From contig CAUJSJ030000019.1 in NCBI GenBank assembly GCA_963422775.4, positions 62,001 to 126,000 on the forward strand: a stretch of DNA of 64,000 nt, in the 5' to 3' direction. Positions 44,160-53,230 of this stretch are shown one piece after another (position 1 is the stretch's first letter; each line of letters starts with the position of its first letter). The notes under the pieces were generated by a model that made no database searches, was not told the DNA's origin, and saw only the letters and a program-made list of their open reading frames with translations. A program made the position numbers and the translations under genes. The stretch is from Pelomonas sp963422775. GTDB lineage: Bacteria > Pseudomonadota > Gammaproteobacteria > Burkholderiales > Burkholderiaceae_C.

Positions 44160-46415
44160 TTACAGGTTGTCCAGATACGTGCGCAACTTGTCCGAACGGC
44201 TCGGGTGCTTGAGCTTGCGGATCGCCTTGGCCTCGATCTGGCGGATGCGCTCCCGCGTGACGTCGAACTGCTTGCCGACTTCTTCCAGCGTGTGGTCGCT
44301 CTGCATCTCGATGCCGAAGCGCATGCGCAGCACCTTGGCCTCGCGCGGCGTCAGGCTGTCCAGGATGTCCTTCACCACATCGCGCAGGCCGGCCTGCATC
44401 GCGGCCTCGATGGGCGCCGTGTTGTTGGTGTCCTCGATGAAGTCGCCCAGGTGGCTGTCGTCGTCGTCGCCGATCGGCGTCTCCATGGAGATCGGCTCCT
44501 TGGCGATCTTCATGATCTTGCGGATCTTGTCTTCCGGGATCTCCATCTTCTCGGCCAGCGTCGGCGCGTCCGGCTCGAAGCCGAATTCCTGCAGGTGCTG
44601 GCGCGAGATGCGATTCATCTTGTTGATCGTCTCGATCATGTGAACCGGAATGCGGATGGTGCGGGCCTGGTCGGCAATGCTCCTCGTGATAGCCTGGCGG
44701 ATCCACCACGTCGCGTAGGTCGAGAACTTGTAGCCGCGGCGGTATTCGAACTTGTCCACCGCCTTCATCAGGCCGATGTTGCCTTCCTGGATCAGGTCCA
44801 GGAACTGCAGGCCGCGGTTGGTGTATTTCTTGGCGATGGAGATCACGAGGCGCAGGTTGGCCTCGATCATTTCCTTCTTCGCGTCACGAGAGGCTTTCTC
44901 GCCCTCGTTCATCTTCTTGTTGATGTCCTTCAGGTCGTCCAGCGGCACCACGGCCTTGGCCTGGATGTCCGTCAGCTTCTGCTGCAGTTCCTGCACGGGC
45001 GGCAGGTTGCGCGCCAGGATGATGCTGTACGGCTTGCCGGCAGCAACTTCCTTCTCGGCCCACTTCAGGTTCAGCGCGTTGGGCGGGAAGGTCTTGATGA
45101 AGTGCTCTTGCGGCATGCCGCACTTGTCCACCACGATCTTGCGCAGCTCGCGCTCGTAGCGGCGCACGTCATCGACCTGGCTGCGCAGGATGTCGCACAG
45201 CTTCTCGATCGTCTTGACCGTGAAGCGGATGGTCATCAGCTCGCCGCTGATGGCCTGCTGGGCCTTGTTGTACGGGACCGACTTGTAGCCGTCCTTCTCG
45301 AAGGCCTTGCGCATCTTGTCGAAGGCAGCGGACATGGTGTCCAGCTTGACCAGCGCGGCGTTCTTCAGCTCTTCGAGCTTCTTGGTCAGCGCCTTGGAGC
45401 CGCCGTTGCCGTCGTCGTCGTCTTCCTCGTCGAACTCGTCGAAGTCTTCCTCGGCAACGTAGTCATCCGCCTCGTCGGCGGCGACGAAGCCGTCCACCAC
45501 CTCGGAGATCTGCATCTCGCCGGCGCGGATCTTCGTGGCGAATTCGAGGATGTGGGCGATGGTCGTCGGCGAGGCCGAGATCGCCAGCATCATGGCCTGC
45601 AGGCCGCCTTCGATGCGCTTGGCGATCTCGATTTCGCCTTCGCGGGTCAGCAGCTCGACCGTGCCCATCTCGCGCATGTACATGCGCACCGGGTCGGTCG
45701 TGCGGCCGAATTCGGAGTCCACCGTCGACAGCGCCGCTTCGGCGGCTTCTTCGGCTTCTTCCTCGGTCGACGTGGCCGTCGTGTTGCCCTGGATCAGCAG
45801 CGTGGCGGCGTCCGGTGCCTGCTCGTAGACGGCGATGCCCATGTCGTTGAGCATGGACACGATGGCTTCGAGGATTTCCTCGCTGACCAGCTTTTCGGGC
45901 AAGTGGTCGTTGATTTCCTGGTGTGTCAGGAAACCCCGCGTCTTGCCCATCTTGATGAGGGTCTTGAGCTCGCTGCGGCGCTTGAGGGCTTCCTCTTCGG
46001 TCAGCGCGGTCTCTTCCAGGCCGAACTCGCGCATCAGCGCGCGCTCCTTGGCGCGGCTGACCTTCATGCGCAGCGGCTTGGCCTTGGGCGTGTCTTCCGC
46101 AACGGCGGTGACTTCCTCGACCTCGGCCTCCACCTCGCCCTCGAGCTCGGCGTCGACGTCCGACAGGTCCACGTCTTCCTCGATGACCTTCTTGCCGCCG
46201 GCCTTCTTCGACTCGGTCTCCGCCTTGGGCTTGCGGCCGCGCTTGGGCTTGTCTTCGTCGGTCACGGCCGCCTTGGCGGTTTTCGCGGCCGGCTTGGCCG
46301 CCGCCTTCGCGGCGCTCTTGGCAGGCGCCTCAGCTGCGGCCTTCACGACCGTCTTCTTCTTGAGTTCTTCGGTGGGGGCGGGGCTGGCCTTGGGCGCGGT
46401 CTTCTTGGCGGTCAT
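44160..46415 (-). CDS. rpoD: RNA polymerase primary sigma factor RpoD (sigma-70)
   Basis: Housekeeping sigma factor, 751 residues. After a Lys/Ala/Pro-rich N-terminal extension (KKTAPKASPAP, KAAAKPAAK) comes region 1.1, region 1.2 (DPVRMYMREMGTVELLTREGE), an acidic insert (EEDFDEFDEEDDDD), regions 2.1-2.4 (FLDLIQEGNIGLMKAVDKFEYRRGYKFSTYATWWIRQAI), region 3 and region 4.2 (TLEEVGKQFDVTRERIRQIEAKAIRKL). All DNA-contacting signatures are intact. The ATG of MTAKKTAPK was preferred over an upstream one. dnaG lies 366 bases upstream on the same strand, the dnaG-rpoD order of the classic macromolecular-synthesis operon without rpsU. Confidence 0.98.
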   Translation of the reverse strand: MTAKKTAPKASPAPTEELKKKTVVKAAAEAPAKSAAKAAAKPAAKTAKAAVTDEDKPKRGRKPKAETESKKAGGKKVIEEDVDLSDVDAELEGEVEAEVEEVTAVAEDTPKAKPLRMKVSRAKERALMREFGLEETALTEEEALKRRSELKTLIKMGKTRGFLTHQEINDHLPEKLVSEEILEAIVSMLNDMGIAVYEQAPDAATLLIQGNTTATSTEEEAEEAAEAALSTVDSEFGRTTDPVRMYMREMGTVELLTREGEIEIAKRIEGGLQAMMLAISASPTTIAHILEFATKIRAGEMQISEVVDGFVAADEADDYVAEEDFDEFDEEDDDDGNGGSKALTKKLEELKNAALVKLDTMSAAFDKMRKAFEKDGYKSVPYNKAQQAISGELMTIRFTVKTIEKLCDILRSQVDDVRRYERELRKIVVDKCGMPQEHFIKTFPPNALNLKWAEKEVAAGKPYSIILARNLPPVQELQQKLTDIQAKAVVPLDDLKDINKKMNEGEKASRDAKKEMIEANLRLVISIAKKYTNRGLQFLDLIQEGNIGLMKAVDKFEYRRGYKFSTYATWWIRQAITRSIADQARTIRIPVHMIETINKMNRISRQHLQEFGFEPDAPTLAEKMEIPEDKIRKIMKIAKEPISMETPIGDDDDSHLGDFIEDTNNTAPIEAAMQAGLRDVVKDILDSLTPREAKVLRMRFGIEMQSDHTLEEVGKQFDVTRERIRQIEAKAIRKLKHPSRSDKLRTYLDNL

Positions 46416-46781
46416 GCAGGTCCTTCGGGTTTGCGCGGTCAATTCAGAAATGCAGCAGCCACCGCAGCCAGCCCGGGCTCGGCGTCAAACCGGCGGGGCT
46501 GGGTGCGGTGGCTTTCGTCGCCGGGGTGTCAGCCGGATATCAGGGATATCGGCCCAGGGACCCTGGCGTGGCGCGAACAAGCTGGCGTGATCGTTTGGTA
46601 TGCAGAGCTGGCGGATAGGTTGGCCATTAAAACCCTGATTGGGTTACCCAGTGTCGCTGGGTGGCCGGGTCCGGCATTTCTCTGCCGTCACTCTTGTTGA
46701 CGCGCGCGGAAAACACGAGATTATCCGCGATTTGCGGCTGAATTGCAAAACCGTGACAGGCAAACCCTGATCTGGCTGCCA
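46416..46781 (-). other. 366-base gap between dnaG and rpoD
   Basis: No ORF with family resemblance. It contains a directly repeated GGATATC pair (46535-46550), a CCAGGG-A-CCCTGG dyad (46553-46565), an ACCCAG/CTGGGT hairpin around 46642-46657 without a T tract, and an AT-richer patch at 46700-46760. It probably carries rpoD promoters and leader, but no convincing sigma-70 or sigma-32 hexamer pair could be fixed by eye. Confidence 0.5.
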
Positions 46782-48701
46782 TCAAGCGGCCTCAGCGCCG
46801 CCCGATCCCTTGAGCTCATCGGCTCGCTGGCACAGCTCGCGATAGCGCTGACGGTCAGTGTCACTCAGGCGAGGCTGGGCGAGCAGCCGCTCGATTTCGG
46901 TCTTGACATGACTGAGCCAGAGCTGGCGCAACGCAGCGGCGAGTTCCCTGGCCGGCTCGACTTCGGCGCCCAGGTCGCGGGCTGGGCGGATGACCTTGCC
47001 GGCCGCGTCCGTCAGGCCGGCAGCTGCCAGACCGGCTTCGACGGCCGCCCAGGGCATGGCGCCATGGTGGGTCAGTTCGCGTTCCAGCCAGCGGACGAGG
47101 TCGCCATGCGTGCCGGGCAGGTCGTGCAGCAACGCGTGATCCTCGTCGGTCAGGCCGTCCCAGAGATCGCTGTGCTGAAGCAACAGGCGCACCGTGTGGT
47201 CGGCCGCCGTGGCCGGCACGGTGCGCGGGCCGGCGGGGCGTGGTTCTTCATCCCGGCCCTTGCGCTTCCAATCGCCTTTGGGCTTCCACTCCCCTTTGGG
47301 TTTCCACTCCCCTTTGGGTTTCCACTCGCCCTTGGGTTGCGAGCGCGGTGGGTCGGCAGGGGTTTCGGCCGGGCGGCCTGTGGTGGTGGCTGCTGGTTCG
47401 CCCATCCACAGGGCCTGCAGCTCGGCTTCCGGCATCTGCCCCTGCCGGGCGATCTCGCCCAACAACTGACGGCGCAGCAGGCTGTCGGGCAGCAGGTTCC
47501 ACAGCGGCCTGGCCTGATTGAGCATGCGTGCGCGGCCCTCGGGTGTGCCGAGATCGCAGCCTTCGCCAGCGACGGCAATGAGCTGGCGCGACAGCGGCAC
47601 CGCCGTCTCGATGCAGCGCTCGAAGGCCTCGGCGCCGAGCTCGCGCACGTAGGAGTCGGGGTCGTGCTCGGGCGGCAGGAAGAGGAATTTGACCGAACGG
47701 GTCTCGGTCGCGTGGGGCAGGGCGGCTTCCAGCGCGCGCACGGCGGCGCGGCGGCCGGCGGCGTCGCCGTCGAAGCTGAACACGACGGACTCGGTGTGAC
47801 GGAAGAGCTTGTGGACATGTTCGGCCGTGCAGGCCGTGCCCAGCGTTGCAACCGCATTGCCGATGCCATGCTGGGCCAGCGCCACGACGTCCATGTAGCC
47901 CTCGACGACCAGGGCGTGCCCGCGCTGGCGCATCGCCTGGCGGCCTTCGAAGAGCCCGTAGAGCTCGCGGCCCTTGCTGAAGACGGGCGTCTCGGGTGAA
48001 TTCAGGTATTTGGGCTCGCCCTTGTCCAGCACACGGCCGCCGAAGCCGATGACTTCGCCCTGGACATTGCGGATCGGGAACATGATGCGGTCGCGGAAGC
48101 GGTCGTATCTTTTGGCGTCCTCGCCGGGCTCGGCATCGGGCGTGATGACGAGCCCGGACTCCACGAGCTGAGGATCGTCATAGCTGGGGAAGCCGCTGGC
48201 GAGCGACCGCCAGCCTTCGGGCGCGTAGCCCAGGCCGAAGTTGGCAGCGATCTGGCCGGTCAGGCCGCGGCCCTTCAGATAGCTCACGGCGCGTGGCGAC
48301 TTGCGCAACTGGGCCTTGTAGAACTCGGCGGCGCGCGCCAGCACGTCGGTGAGACTCTGCTGCTTCGCCTTCTCGGCCTTGGCGCGCTCGCGCTGCTCGG
48401 GGCTGCGGTCGTCCTGCGGCACCTGCATGCCGACCTGCTGGGCCAGGTCCTCCACGGCCTCGACGAAGGTGGCGGCCGTGTGCTCCATCAGGAAGCCGAT
48501 GGCATTGCCGTGCACGCCGCAGCCGAAGCAGTGATAGGTCTGGCGGCTCGGGCTGACGATGAAGCTGGGCGACTTCTCGCCGTGAAAGGGGCACAGGCCC
48601 TTGTGGTTGATGCCGGCCTTCTTCAGCTCGACATGGCGGCCCACGACCTCGACGATGTCGACGCGGGCGAGCAGGTCATGGATAAAGCCGGGTGGGATCA
48701 C
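46782..48701 (-). CDS. dnaG: DNA primase DnaG
   Basis: Makes RNA primers for the replication fork. The 639 residues show the zinc-binding CHC2 domain (CPFHGEKSPSF, YHCFGCGVHG), the RNA-polymerase core with YAPEGW and FRDRIMFPI, the TOPRIM motifs VVEGYMDVVALAQHG and SFDGDAAGRRAA, and the C-terminal helicase-binding domain. The linker before the C-terminal domain holds four tandem copies of the hexapeptide EWKPKG (last ones DWKRKG-like), encoded by 18-bp repeats. Start MIPPGFIHDLLARVDIVEVV is typical. Confidence 0.97.
   Translation of the reverse strand: MIPPGFIHDLLARVDIVEVVGRHVELKKAGINHKGLCPFHGEKSPSFIVSPSRQTYHCFGCGVHGNAIGFLMEHTAATFVEAVEDLAQQVGMQVPQDDRSPEQRERAKAEKAKQQSLTDVLARAAEFYKAQLRKSPRAVSYLKGRGLTGQIAANFGLGYAPEGWRSLASGFPSYDDPQLVESGLVITPDAEPGEDAKRYDRFRDRIMFPIRNVQGEVIGFGGRVLDKGEPKYLNSPETPVFSKGRELYGLFEGRQAMRQRGHALVVEGYMDVVALAQHGIGNAVATLGTACTAEHVHKLFRHTESVVFSFDGDAAGRRAAVRALEAALPHATETRSVKFLFLPPEHDPDSYVRELGAEAFERCIETAVPLSRQLIAVAGEGCDLGTPEGRARMLNQARPLWNLLPDSLLRRQLLGEIARQGQMPEAELQALWMGEPAATTTGRPAETPADPPRSQPKGEWKPKGEWKPKGEWKPKGDWKRKGRDEEPRPAGPRTVPATAADHTVRLLLQHSDLWDGLTDEDHALLHDLPGTHGDLVRWLERELTHHGAMPWAAVEAGLAAAGLTDAAGKVIRPARDLGAEVEPARELAAALRQLWLSHVKTEIERLLAQPRLSDTDRQRYRELCQRADELKGSGGAEAA
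47266..47337 (-). repeat. Four tandem 18-bp repeats inside dnaG
   Basis: Units at 47266-47283, 47284-47301, 47302-47319 and 47320-47337; the two middle units are identical and the outer two differ by a few bases. In the dnaG frame each encodes a basic hexapeptide of the form P-K-G-E/D-W-K, giving a Lys/Trp-rich spacer between the TOPRIM core and the DnaB-binding domain. Confidence 0.9.
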
Positions 48702-48710
48702 CCGCGCAGT

Positions 48711-51700
48711 TTAAAGAGGGGCCTGGGACGGGCTGCGAAGTTGCCCCGCCCAGTCGCTGTGGCCGAAGGCATCTATCCACCCCGGCAGGGCCATCGGGTG
48801 CATGGCAGCGGCGATGCCGTTGCCCTGGCCCAGGCGGCAGCCCAGGCGCAGCAGCTCCCGGGCGTGGGCGCGGCTTTCCACGCCCTTGGCCAGCACGGAG
48901 CAGCCGATATTGCGCGCCAGTCCGATGACACTTTCCACCAGCGACAGATCCTGCGCGTCGCCCAGCATGCCCTGCACGAAGCTGCGATCGAGCTTGAGCG
49001 TGTCGACCGTCAGGCGCTTCAGCGAAGACAGCCGCGAGTAGCCGGCGCCGAAATCGTCCAGCGCGATGCCGACACCCAGGCCGAGACAGCGCTGGATCAG
49101 CGCCTGCGTGGCGGCTGTCTCGGTCAGCGCGTCCGCTTCCAGCACGTCCAGATGCAGCAGATGGGCCACCTCGGGCGGCTGGCGCTGGATCAGCTCCTGC
49201 AGGCGCTGCGGGAAATCATGCCTTCCAAGCTGGCGCAGCCCGACATTGACGCTGACCGGCAGGCCGCGGCCGCCGTTCACGCCGGCCCGCGCCCAGGCCG
49301 CCGTCTGCGCGAGGGCCTGCTCGATGACCCAGTCGCCGATCTGCACGGCCAGGCCGGTGGTCTCGATCAGCGGCAGGAAGTGCGCCGGCGCCAGCAGGCC
49401 GCGCTCCGGGTGCTGCCAGCGCAGCAGGGCTTCGACGCCCATGACCTGGCCGGTGCGCAGGTCGATCTGCGGCTGGTAGTGCAGCAGCAGTTCCTCGTTG
49501 TCCAGCGCCTTTTGCAGGCGGGCCAGCGCGATCAGGCCGGCCTCGTCGCGCTGGTCCAGCGTCGGGTCGTGGAACTGGATGCCGCCGCGGCCGGCGTGCT
49601 TGGCGCGGTAGAGGGCGTGGCCGGCGTGGCGCAGCAGCGTCTCCGGATCGGCGTCGTCCTGGGGGTAGAGGGTGGCACCCATGCTGGCGCCGATCTCGAT
49701 GGCCAACCCGTTGCCGACGCGGCTTTCGCGGATGGCGACCGGCGTGGACAGCACGGTCAGCAGGCGGTCGACGCCCCGCTGGGCTTCTTCGGGCGTCTGC
49801 ACGCGCATCAGCACCGCGAACTCGTCGCCGTGCAGGCGCGCGAGCTGGTCGGCCGTGTCCGGCTCGGCGCCGCGCGAGCCGCGCAGCGTGGCCTGCAGGC
49901 GGCCGCTGAGCTGCAGCAGCACGGCGTCCGCCACGAGCTGGCCGTGCTCGGCATTGACACGGCCGAAGTCGTCCAGGTCGATGATGCCGACGACGAGCTT
50001 GAAGCCGTCGCGGTTGGCGGCGGCCATGGCCTGCTGAAGCAGGCGCATGAATTCATCGCGGTTGGCCAGGCCGGTGGCAAGGTCATAGCGCAGGCGCCGG
50101 CGCAGCAGATCCTGCTGGCGCAGGCTTTCGCCGAGGTCGGTCAGGCTGAGCAGGCGCCAGCGCGGGCTGACGCCATCAGGTTCGGGCACGGGGCTGAGCT
50201 TGGCTGCGAAGACATGCTGGCCGCCATCGTCCAGCTCGACCTGCAACTGGCCGCTCCAAGTCATGCCGCTGCCCAGTTCGACCTGCAACTCGGCGGGCTC
50301 GTGGCCGCTGCGCTGCAGATTGGCCACGCTCAACGGCGTGGCCAGGCGGCCGACCAGGGCCTCGCGCGGCGCATGCAGGACGTCGCAGTAGGCCGGATTG
50401 ACCTCGACGACGCGCCACTGCGTGTCGACGATGGCCAGGCCCTCGCTGGCTTGCTGGAAGAGCGTGGCCGACATGCGCTCGCGTTCCTCGGCCGTGTGGC
50501 GCCAGCTGACGTCGGCCAGTGTGGCGATGAGGCCGCGGGCGCGGCCCTGGCGGTCGCGCAGCGGCACGTGGGCCTGCAGTTCGTGCCAGCGCCAGTCGCC
50601 GCCGTCGGCGGCCATGCGCAGCGACACGCCGAGGTGGTTGCGCAGCGGGTCGGCCAGCATCTCGCGCAGCGCGCGGCGCACCGGCTCGCGGTCGCGCGGG
50701 TGGGCCAGGCGCAGCCAGTCCAACGGCGCGTTGCCGGTCGAGGCGCCGTCCAGCGGCGTCGTGAGTGCCATCCAGCGCGCCGACGCGTGGCGGCGGCCTT
50801 CGGGCAGACGCCATTCGGCCAGCGCCAGGCCCTGCGCGTCGAGCGCGCTCCGCCAGCCATCGCGGTCGCGCAGCTGCTGCTGGCTCAGTGCCACGACGAG
50901 CAGGGGCAGCACCGCCAACGCCGCGCCGAGGGCGTAGGCCGTCAGCGTGGGCGGCGCGCAGGCGGCCCAGATGACCAGCAGCCCGGCGCCCAGCGTGGCG
51001 TTGGCGCGCGGCGAGGCTTGCAGCGCGTGCAGGCACAGCAGCAGCTGCGGCAGCAGTTGCATCGCGCCGGCATTGGGCAGCCAGGCCAGGCTCGCCTGGG
51101 CCGCAACGGCAGCCAACGCGAGCCCGTGGCCCATGCGGCGGCTGCCGCGGCGCGGCCGCTGCGAGCTGGCCTGCAGCGTGGTGCCTGCGCTCAACAGGGC
51201 CACAGCCCAGGCGGCCACCAGTTGCAGCGCGCCAGCGCCCGCAGCGCCCGTCGACAGGCCGGCGCCGAGCAATGCCGCCAGCGCCAGCAGGCCGGCCAGG
51301 CTGGGTGCGGCCACGCCGGCCAGCAGGCCGAACAGGCCGACCTCGCGCCAGCCCGTCAGGCGACCGGTCAGGCGCAGGCGGCGCAGCAGCGTGCGGTTCA
51401 GCGCGATGGCCAGCAGCGGCAGGGCCAGCGCGCTCAGCACCGGCGCCGAGGTCAGCAGATCCAGCGCTGCGCCCGGGTCGGGCGTCGTCTTGAAGAGCAG
51501 CGGCAGGCCGCCGCCCAGCAGCAGGCCGGCCATCACCAGAGGCAGCACCCAGGCGCTGAGGCGCCACAGTGCCACCAGGCCCAGGGCGGCCAGCAGCATC
51601 GGAATCAGCAGGTCCTGCACCGGCATCGCGCCGGCTGGCTGGGGCAGGCGCAGCAGCGGCGGCAGCGCGTCTGCAGCCAAGCCCCAGGCTGCGACGAGGC

Positions 51701-51875
51701 CGCCACCCAGGCCGGCCAGCGCGGCCAGGCCGACGCGGCGCAGCCGGCGCCAGCCACGGCGGTCGTGGATACGGCGGGGGCCTGGCGGCAGCGTGGTGGA
51801 AGGAGGTGCCTGCACGCTCAGATCCGCGCTCTGGTCATGCGCGTTGGAATCGGGCGAGCCGGAATGCAGTTCCAT
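48711..51875 (-). CDS. Membrane PAS-GGDEF-EAL protein with degenerate motifs
   Basis: A 1054-residue protein. About residues 45-330 form a membrane domain with eight to ten hydrophobic helices; PAS-type domains follow (FQQASEGLAIVDTQWRVVEVNPAYCDVL), then GGDEF and EAL. The GGDEF core is altered to LHGDEF (His682 in place of Gly). The EAL domain has EALLRW and ALDDFGAGYSRLSSLK with KLDRSF, but VNVGLRQL replaces VNLSxRQL and the usual AEGVE reads AKGVE (Lys997). At least one activity is probably lost. The ATG at 51875 was chosen over a TTG at 51887. The product is likely a c-di-GMP sensor or effector, not a robust enzyme. Confidence 0.88.
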   Translation of the reverse strand: MELHSGSPDSNAHDQSADLSVQAPPSTTLPPGPRRIHDRRGWRRLRRVGLAALAGLGGGLVAAWGLAADALPPLLRLPQPAGAMPVQDLLIPMLLAALGLVALWRLSAWVLPLVMAGLLLGGGLPLLFKTTPDPGAALDLLTSAPVLSALALPLLAIALNRTLLRRLRLTGRLTGWREVGLFGLLAGVAAPSLAGLLALAALLGAGLSTGAAGAGALQLVAAWAVALLSAGTTLQASSQRPRRGSRRMGHGLALAAVAAQASLAWLPNAGAMQLLPQLLLCLHALQASPRANATLGAGLLVIWAACAPPTLTAYALGAALAVLPLLVVALSQQQLRDRDGWRSALDAQGLALAEWRLPEGRRHASARWMALTTPLDGASTGNAPLDWLRLAHPRDREPVRRALREMLADPLRNHLGVSLRMAADGGDWRWHELQAHVPLRDRQGRARGLIATLADVSWRHTAEERERMSATLFQQASEGLAIVDTQWRVVEVNPAYCDVLHAPREALVGRLATPLSVANLQRSGHEPAELQVELGSGMTWSGQLQVELDDGGQHVFAAKLSPVPEPDGVSPRWRLLSLTDLGESLRQQDLLRRRLRYDLATGLANRDEFMRLLQQAMAAANRDGFKLVVGIIDLDDFGRVNAEHGQLVADAVLLQLSGRLQATLRGSRGAEPDTADQLARLHGDEFAVLMRVQTPEEAQRGVDRLLTVLSTPVAIRESRVGNGLAIEIGASMGATLYPQDDADPETLLRHAGHALYRAKHAGRGGIQFHDPTLDQRDEAGLIALARLQKALDNEELLLHYQPQIDLRTGQVMGVEALLRWQHPERGLLAPAHFLPLIETTGLAVQIGDWVIEQALAQTAAWARAGVNGGRGLPVSVNVGLRQLGRHDFPQRLQELIQRQPPEVAHLLHLDVLEADALTETAATQALIQRCLGLGVGIALDDFGAGYSRLSSLKRLTVDTLKLDRSFVQGMLGDAQDLSLVESVIGLARNIGCSVLAKGVESRAHARELLRLGCRLGQGNGIAAAMHPMALPGWIDAFGHSDWAGQLRSPSQAPL

Positions 51876-52201
51876 GCTCAGGCCCAAACCTCGGCAATCA
51901 ATCCCGCCGCCGCCGCGGTGCGGCTATGCAGAAGGCGAGGGCGGACAAACATTCCCGGAATCTCGTTGCGCCCGCAATCCGGTGCGCCTGGGGAAAACCC
52001 GTGCGTTTTGGTTCCAGACAGCGTGACGAAAGGCATGACGCAGTTTAGGCGTGATGCCGGAGACAAAAGAAAAGGGCCATCCCGTAGATGGCCCGAGGGG
52101 TTGCGGCGCCGTTGCAGGCGCGTCGCGATGATTTCTTCAAACTGCCTTCGTGCGGCGGCCAAGGGGCCGTGGCGCGCGGCCAGGTCGCCTGTCGGCGATC
52201 T
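51876..52201 (-). other. 326-base gap before the GGDEF-EAL gene
   Basis: No supported gene. It contains the terminator of the H-NS gene (52065-52094) and the upstream region of the large GGDEF-EAL gene. I see no clear promoter hexamers in the remaining sequence. Confidence 0.5.
52065..52094 (-). terminator. Rho-independent terminator of the H-NS gene
   Basis: On the minus strand GGGCCATC-loop-GATGGCCC (52094-52074), an 8-bp perfect stem with a 5-base loop, followed by TTTTCTTTT (52073-52065). It is 107 bases after the H-NS stop. Confidence 0.88.
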
Positions 52202-52498
52202 TCAGACGGAGAAATCGGTCAGCTTGGCGCCGCCGCCGATGGCCGCCTTCAGCCATTTGGGTTGCAGGCCACGGCCGCTCCAGGTTTCGCCGGTGGCTTG
52301 GTTGCGATACTTTGCGGCCACCTTGGACACCTTGGCTGGCTTGGGTGTGCGTGTACTGAGGTCAGCGACCGACAGGCCATATTCGCTCATCAGGGATTTC
52401 ACCTTGGCCACGGCCTCGCTGCGCTCGCGTTCCTTGGTTTGGCTGATCTGCTCATCCAGCGCGGCGCGCTGGGCCAGGAGTTCCTTGAGATTGGACAT
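52202..52498 (-). CDS. H-NS family nucleoid-associated protein (Bv3F type)
   Basis: A 98-residue DNA-binding protein that can silence AT-rich or acquired genes. The N-terminal helix (LKELLAQRAALDEQISQTKERERSEAVAKVKSLM) is the oligomerisation domain. The C-terminal core YRNQATGETWSGRGLQPKWL holds the conserved TWSGRGxxPxW DNA-binding loop. The length is typical for the short H-NS proteins of Burkholderiales. Its mRNA leader carries two adjacent stable hairpins. Confidence 0.93.
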   Translation of the reverse strand: MSNLKELLAQRAALDEQISQTKERERSEAVAKVKSLMSEYGLSVADLSTRTPKPAKVSKVAAKYRNQATGETWSGRGLQPKWLKAAIGGGAKLTDFSV

Positions 52499-52873
52499 GC
52501 TGCTATTCCTCTTGCGATTTGACCGGTGAGACTCCCGATGGCGGGCATCGGGGCCTCGGAGGGGCCGAGGCTGAAAACCCGGGCGATTATCTCCGCAGTC
52601 GAATTAAATCGCGTACCGCGAATTCAAGCAAGAGTTTTCGTTGGCTGCTGGCTACGGGTTTTCAATTGATCCCGGCAGTTTGATTGCAGCGGAATTTGCC
52701 GTGGCGGCGCGCGTCGTGCTGCAGCAGATACTGCGCGCCGCAGCGGTGTCATCAGGTATTTGCCGTGACGAATGCCACGGACGGCCGCAGGAATTCAGTT
52801 CGATGGCGGTTGTGATCGGCCACCTGCGCTGCGCGCGGGGTGGGTGGTCCCCAGTTTTTCCACTGAGCTGCGC
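52499..52873 (-). promoter_or_regulatory. H-NS upstream region with two tandem leader hairpins
   Basis: A 375-base gap. Two perfect hairpins abut each other: CCCGATG/CATCGGG (52534-52552, 5-base loop) and GCCTCGG/CCGAGGC (52553-52571, 5-base loop), 36 bases before the H-NS start. Further upstream is an AT-rich patch (about 52580-52690) with a GATAAT-like -10 near 52585, unusually AT-rich for this window and a plausible site for H-NS autoregulation. The rest, up to the yggX end, holds nothing recognised. Confidence 0.55.
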
Positions 52874-53152
52874 TCAGTTCGCCGGCGGCACGTAGCCCGC
52901 CACCGTTTCAGCACCCGTACCGAAGAAAAACTGTTCTGCCTGGCGCATCAGGTATTGACGGGCGCGCAGGTCCGCGAGGTTGAGGCGGTTTTCATTGACG
53001 AGCATCGTCTGATGCTTCATCCAGGCTGCCCAGGCCTCCTTGCTGACGTTCTCCCACACCTTCTTGCCGAATTCGGTATGGGCGGGGTAGGGGGGGAAGT
53101 CCAGCCCTTCGGCTTCCTTCTTCAGATAGGCGCATTGAACGACGCGGGGCAT
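52874..53152 (-). CDS. yggX: Probable Fe(2+)-trafficking protein YggX
   Basis: A 92-residue protein that in enterobacteria protects iron-sulfur clusters from oxidative damage and may traffic Fe2+. RVVQCAYLKKEAEGLDFPPYP, then FGKKVWENVSKEAWAAWMKHQTMLVNENRLNLAD and the C-terminal QFFFG are nearly invariant. The start at MPRVVQC is the family start. It lies 78 bases downstream of argA, beyond the argA terminator. No mutY, its common neighbour in gammaproteobacteria, is present. Confidence 0.96.
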   Translation of the reverse strand: MPRVVQCAYLKKEAEGLDFPPYPAHTEFGKKVWENVSKEAWAAWMKHQTMLVNENRLNLADLRARQYLMRQAEQFFFGTGAETVAGYVPPAN

Positions 53153-53176
53153 GGCGGACTCCTGAGGCACAAAGAG

Positions 53177-53210
53177 AGAAAACGGCCGGCACTTTAGCGC
53201 GCCGGCCGTT
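53177..53210 (-). terminator. Rho-independent terminator of argA
   Basis: A 10-bp perfect stem AACGGCCGGC / GCCGGCCGTT (53181-53190 with 53201-53210) with a 10-base loop; on the minus strand it is followed by TTTTCTCTC. It lies 20 bases after the argA stop and before yggX. Confidence 0.82.
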
Positions 53211-53230
53211 TCGAGGTGGTGAGGGCGGGC

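Noticed and set aside
48480..52529. 1349-codon plus-strand open frame opposite the GGDEF-EAL gene
   Set aside because: Antisense of a GC-rich coding region; Gln/Ala/Arg-rich with no domain pattern.
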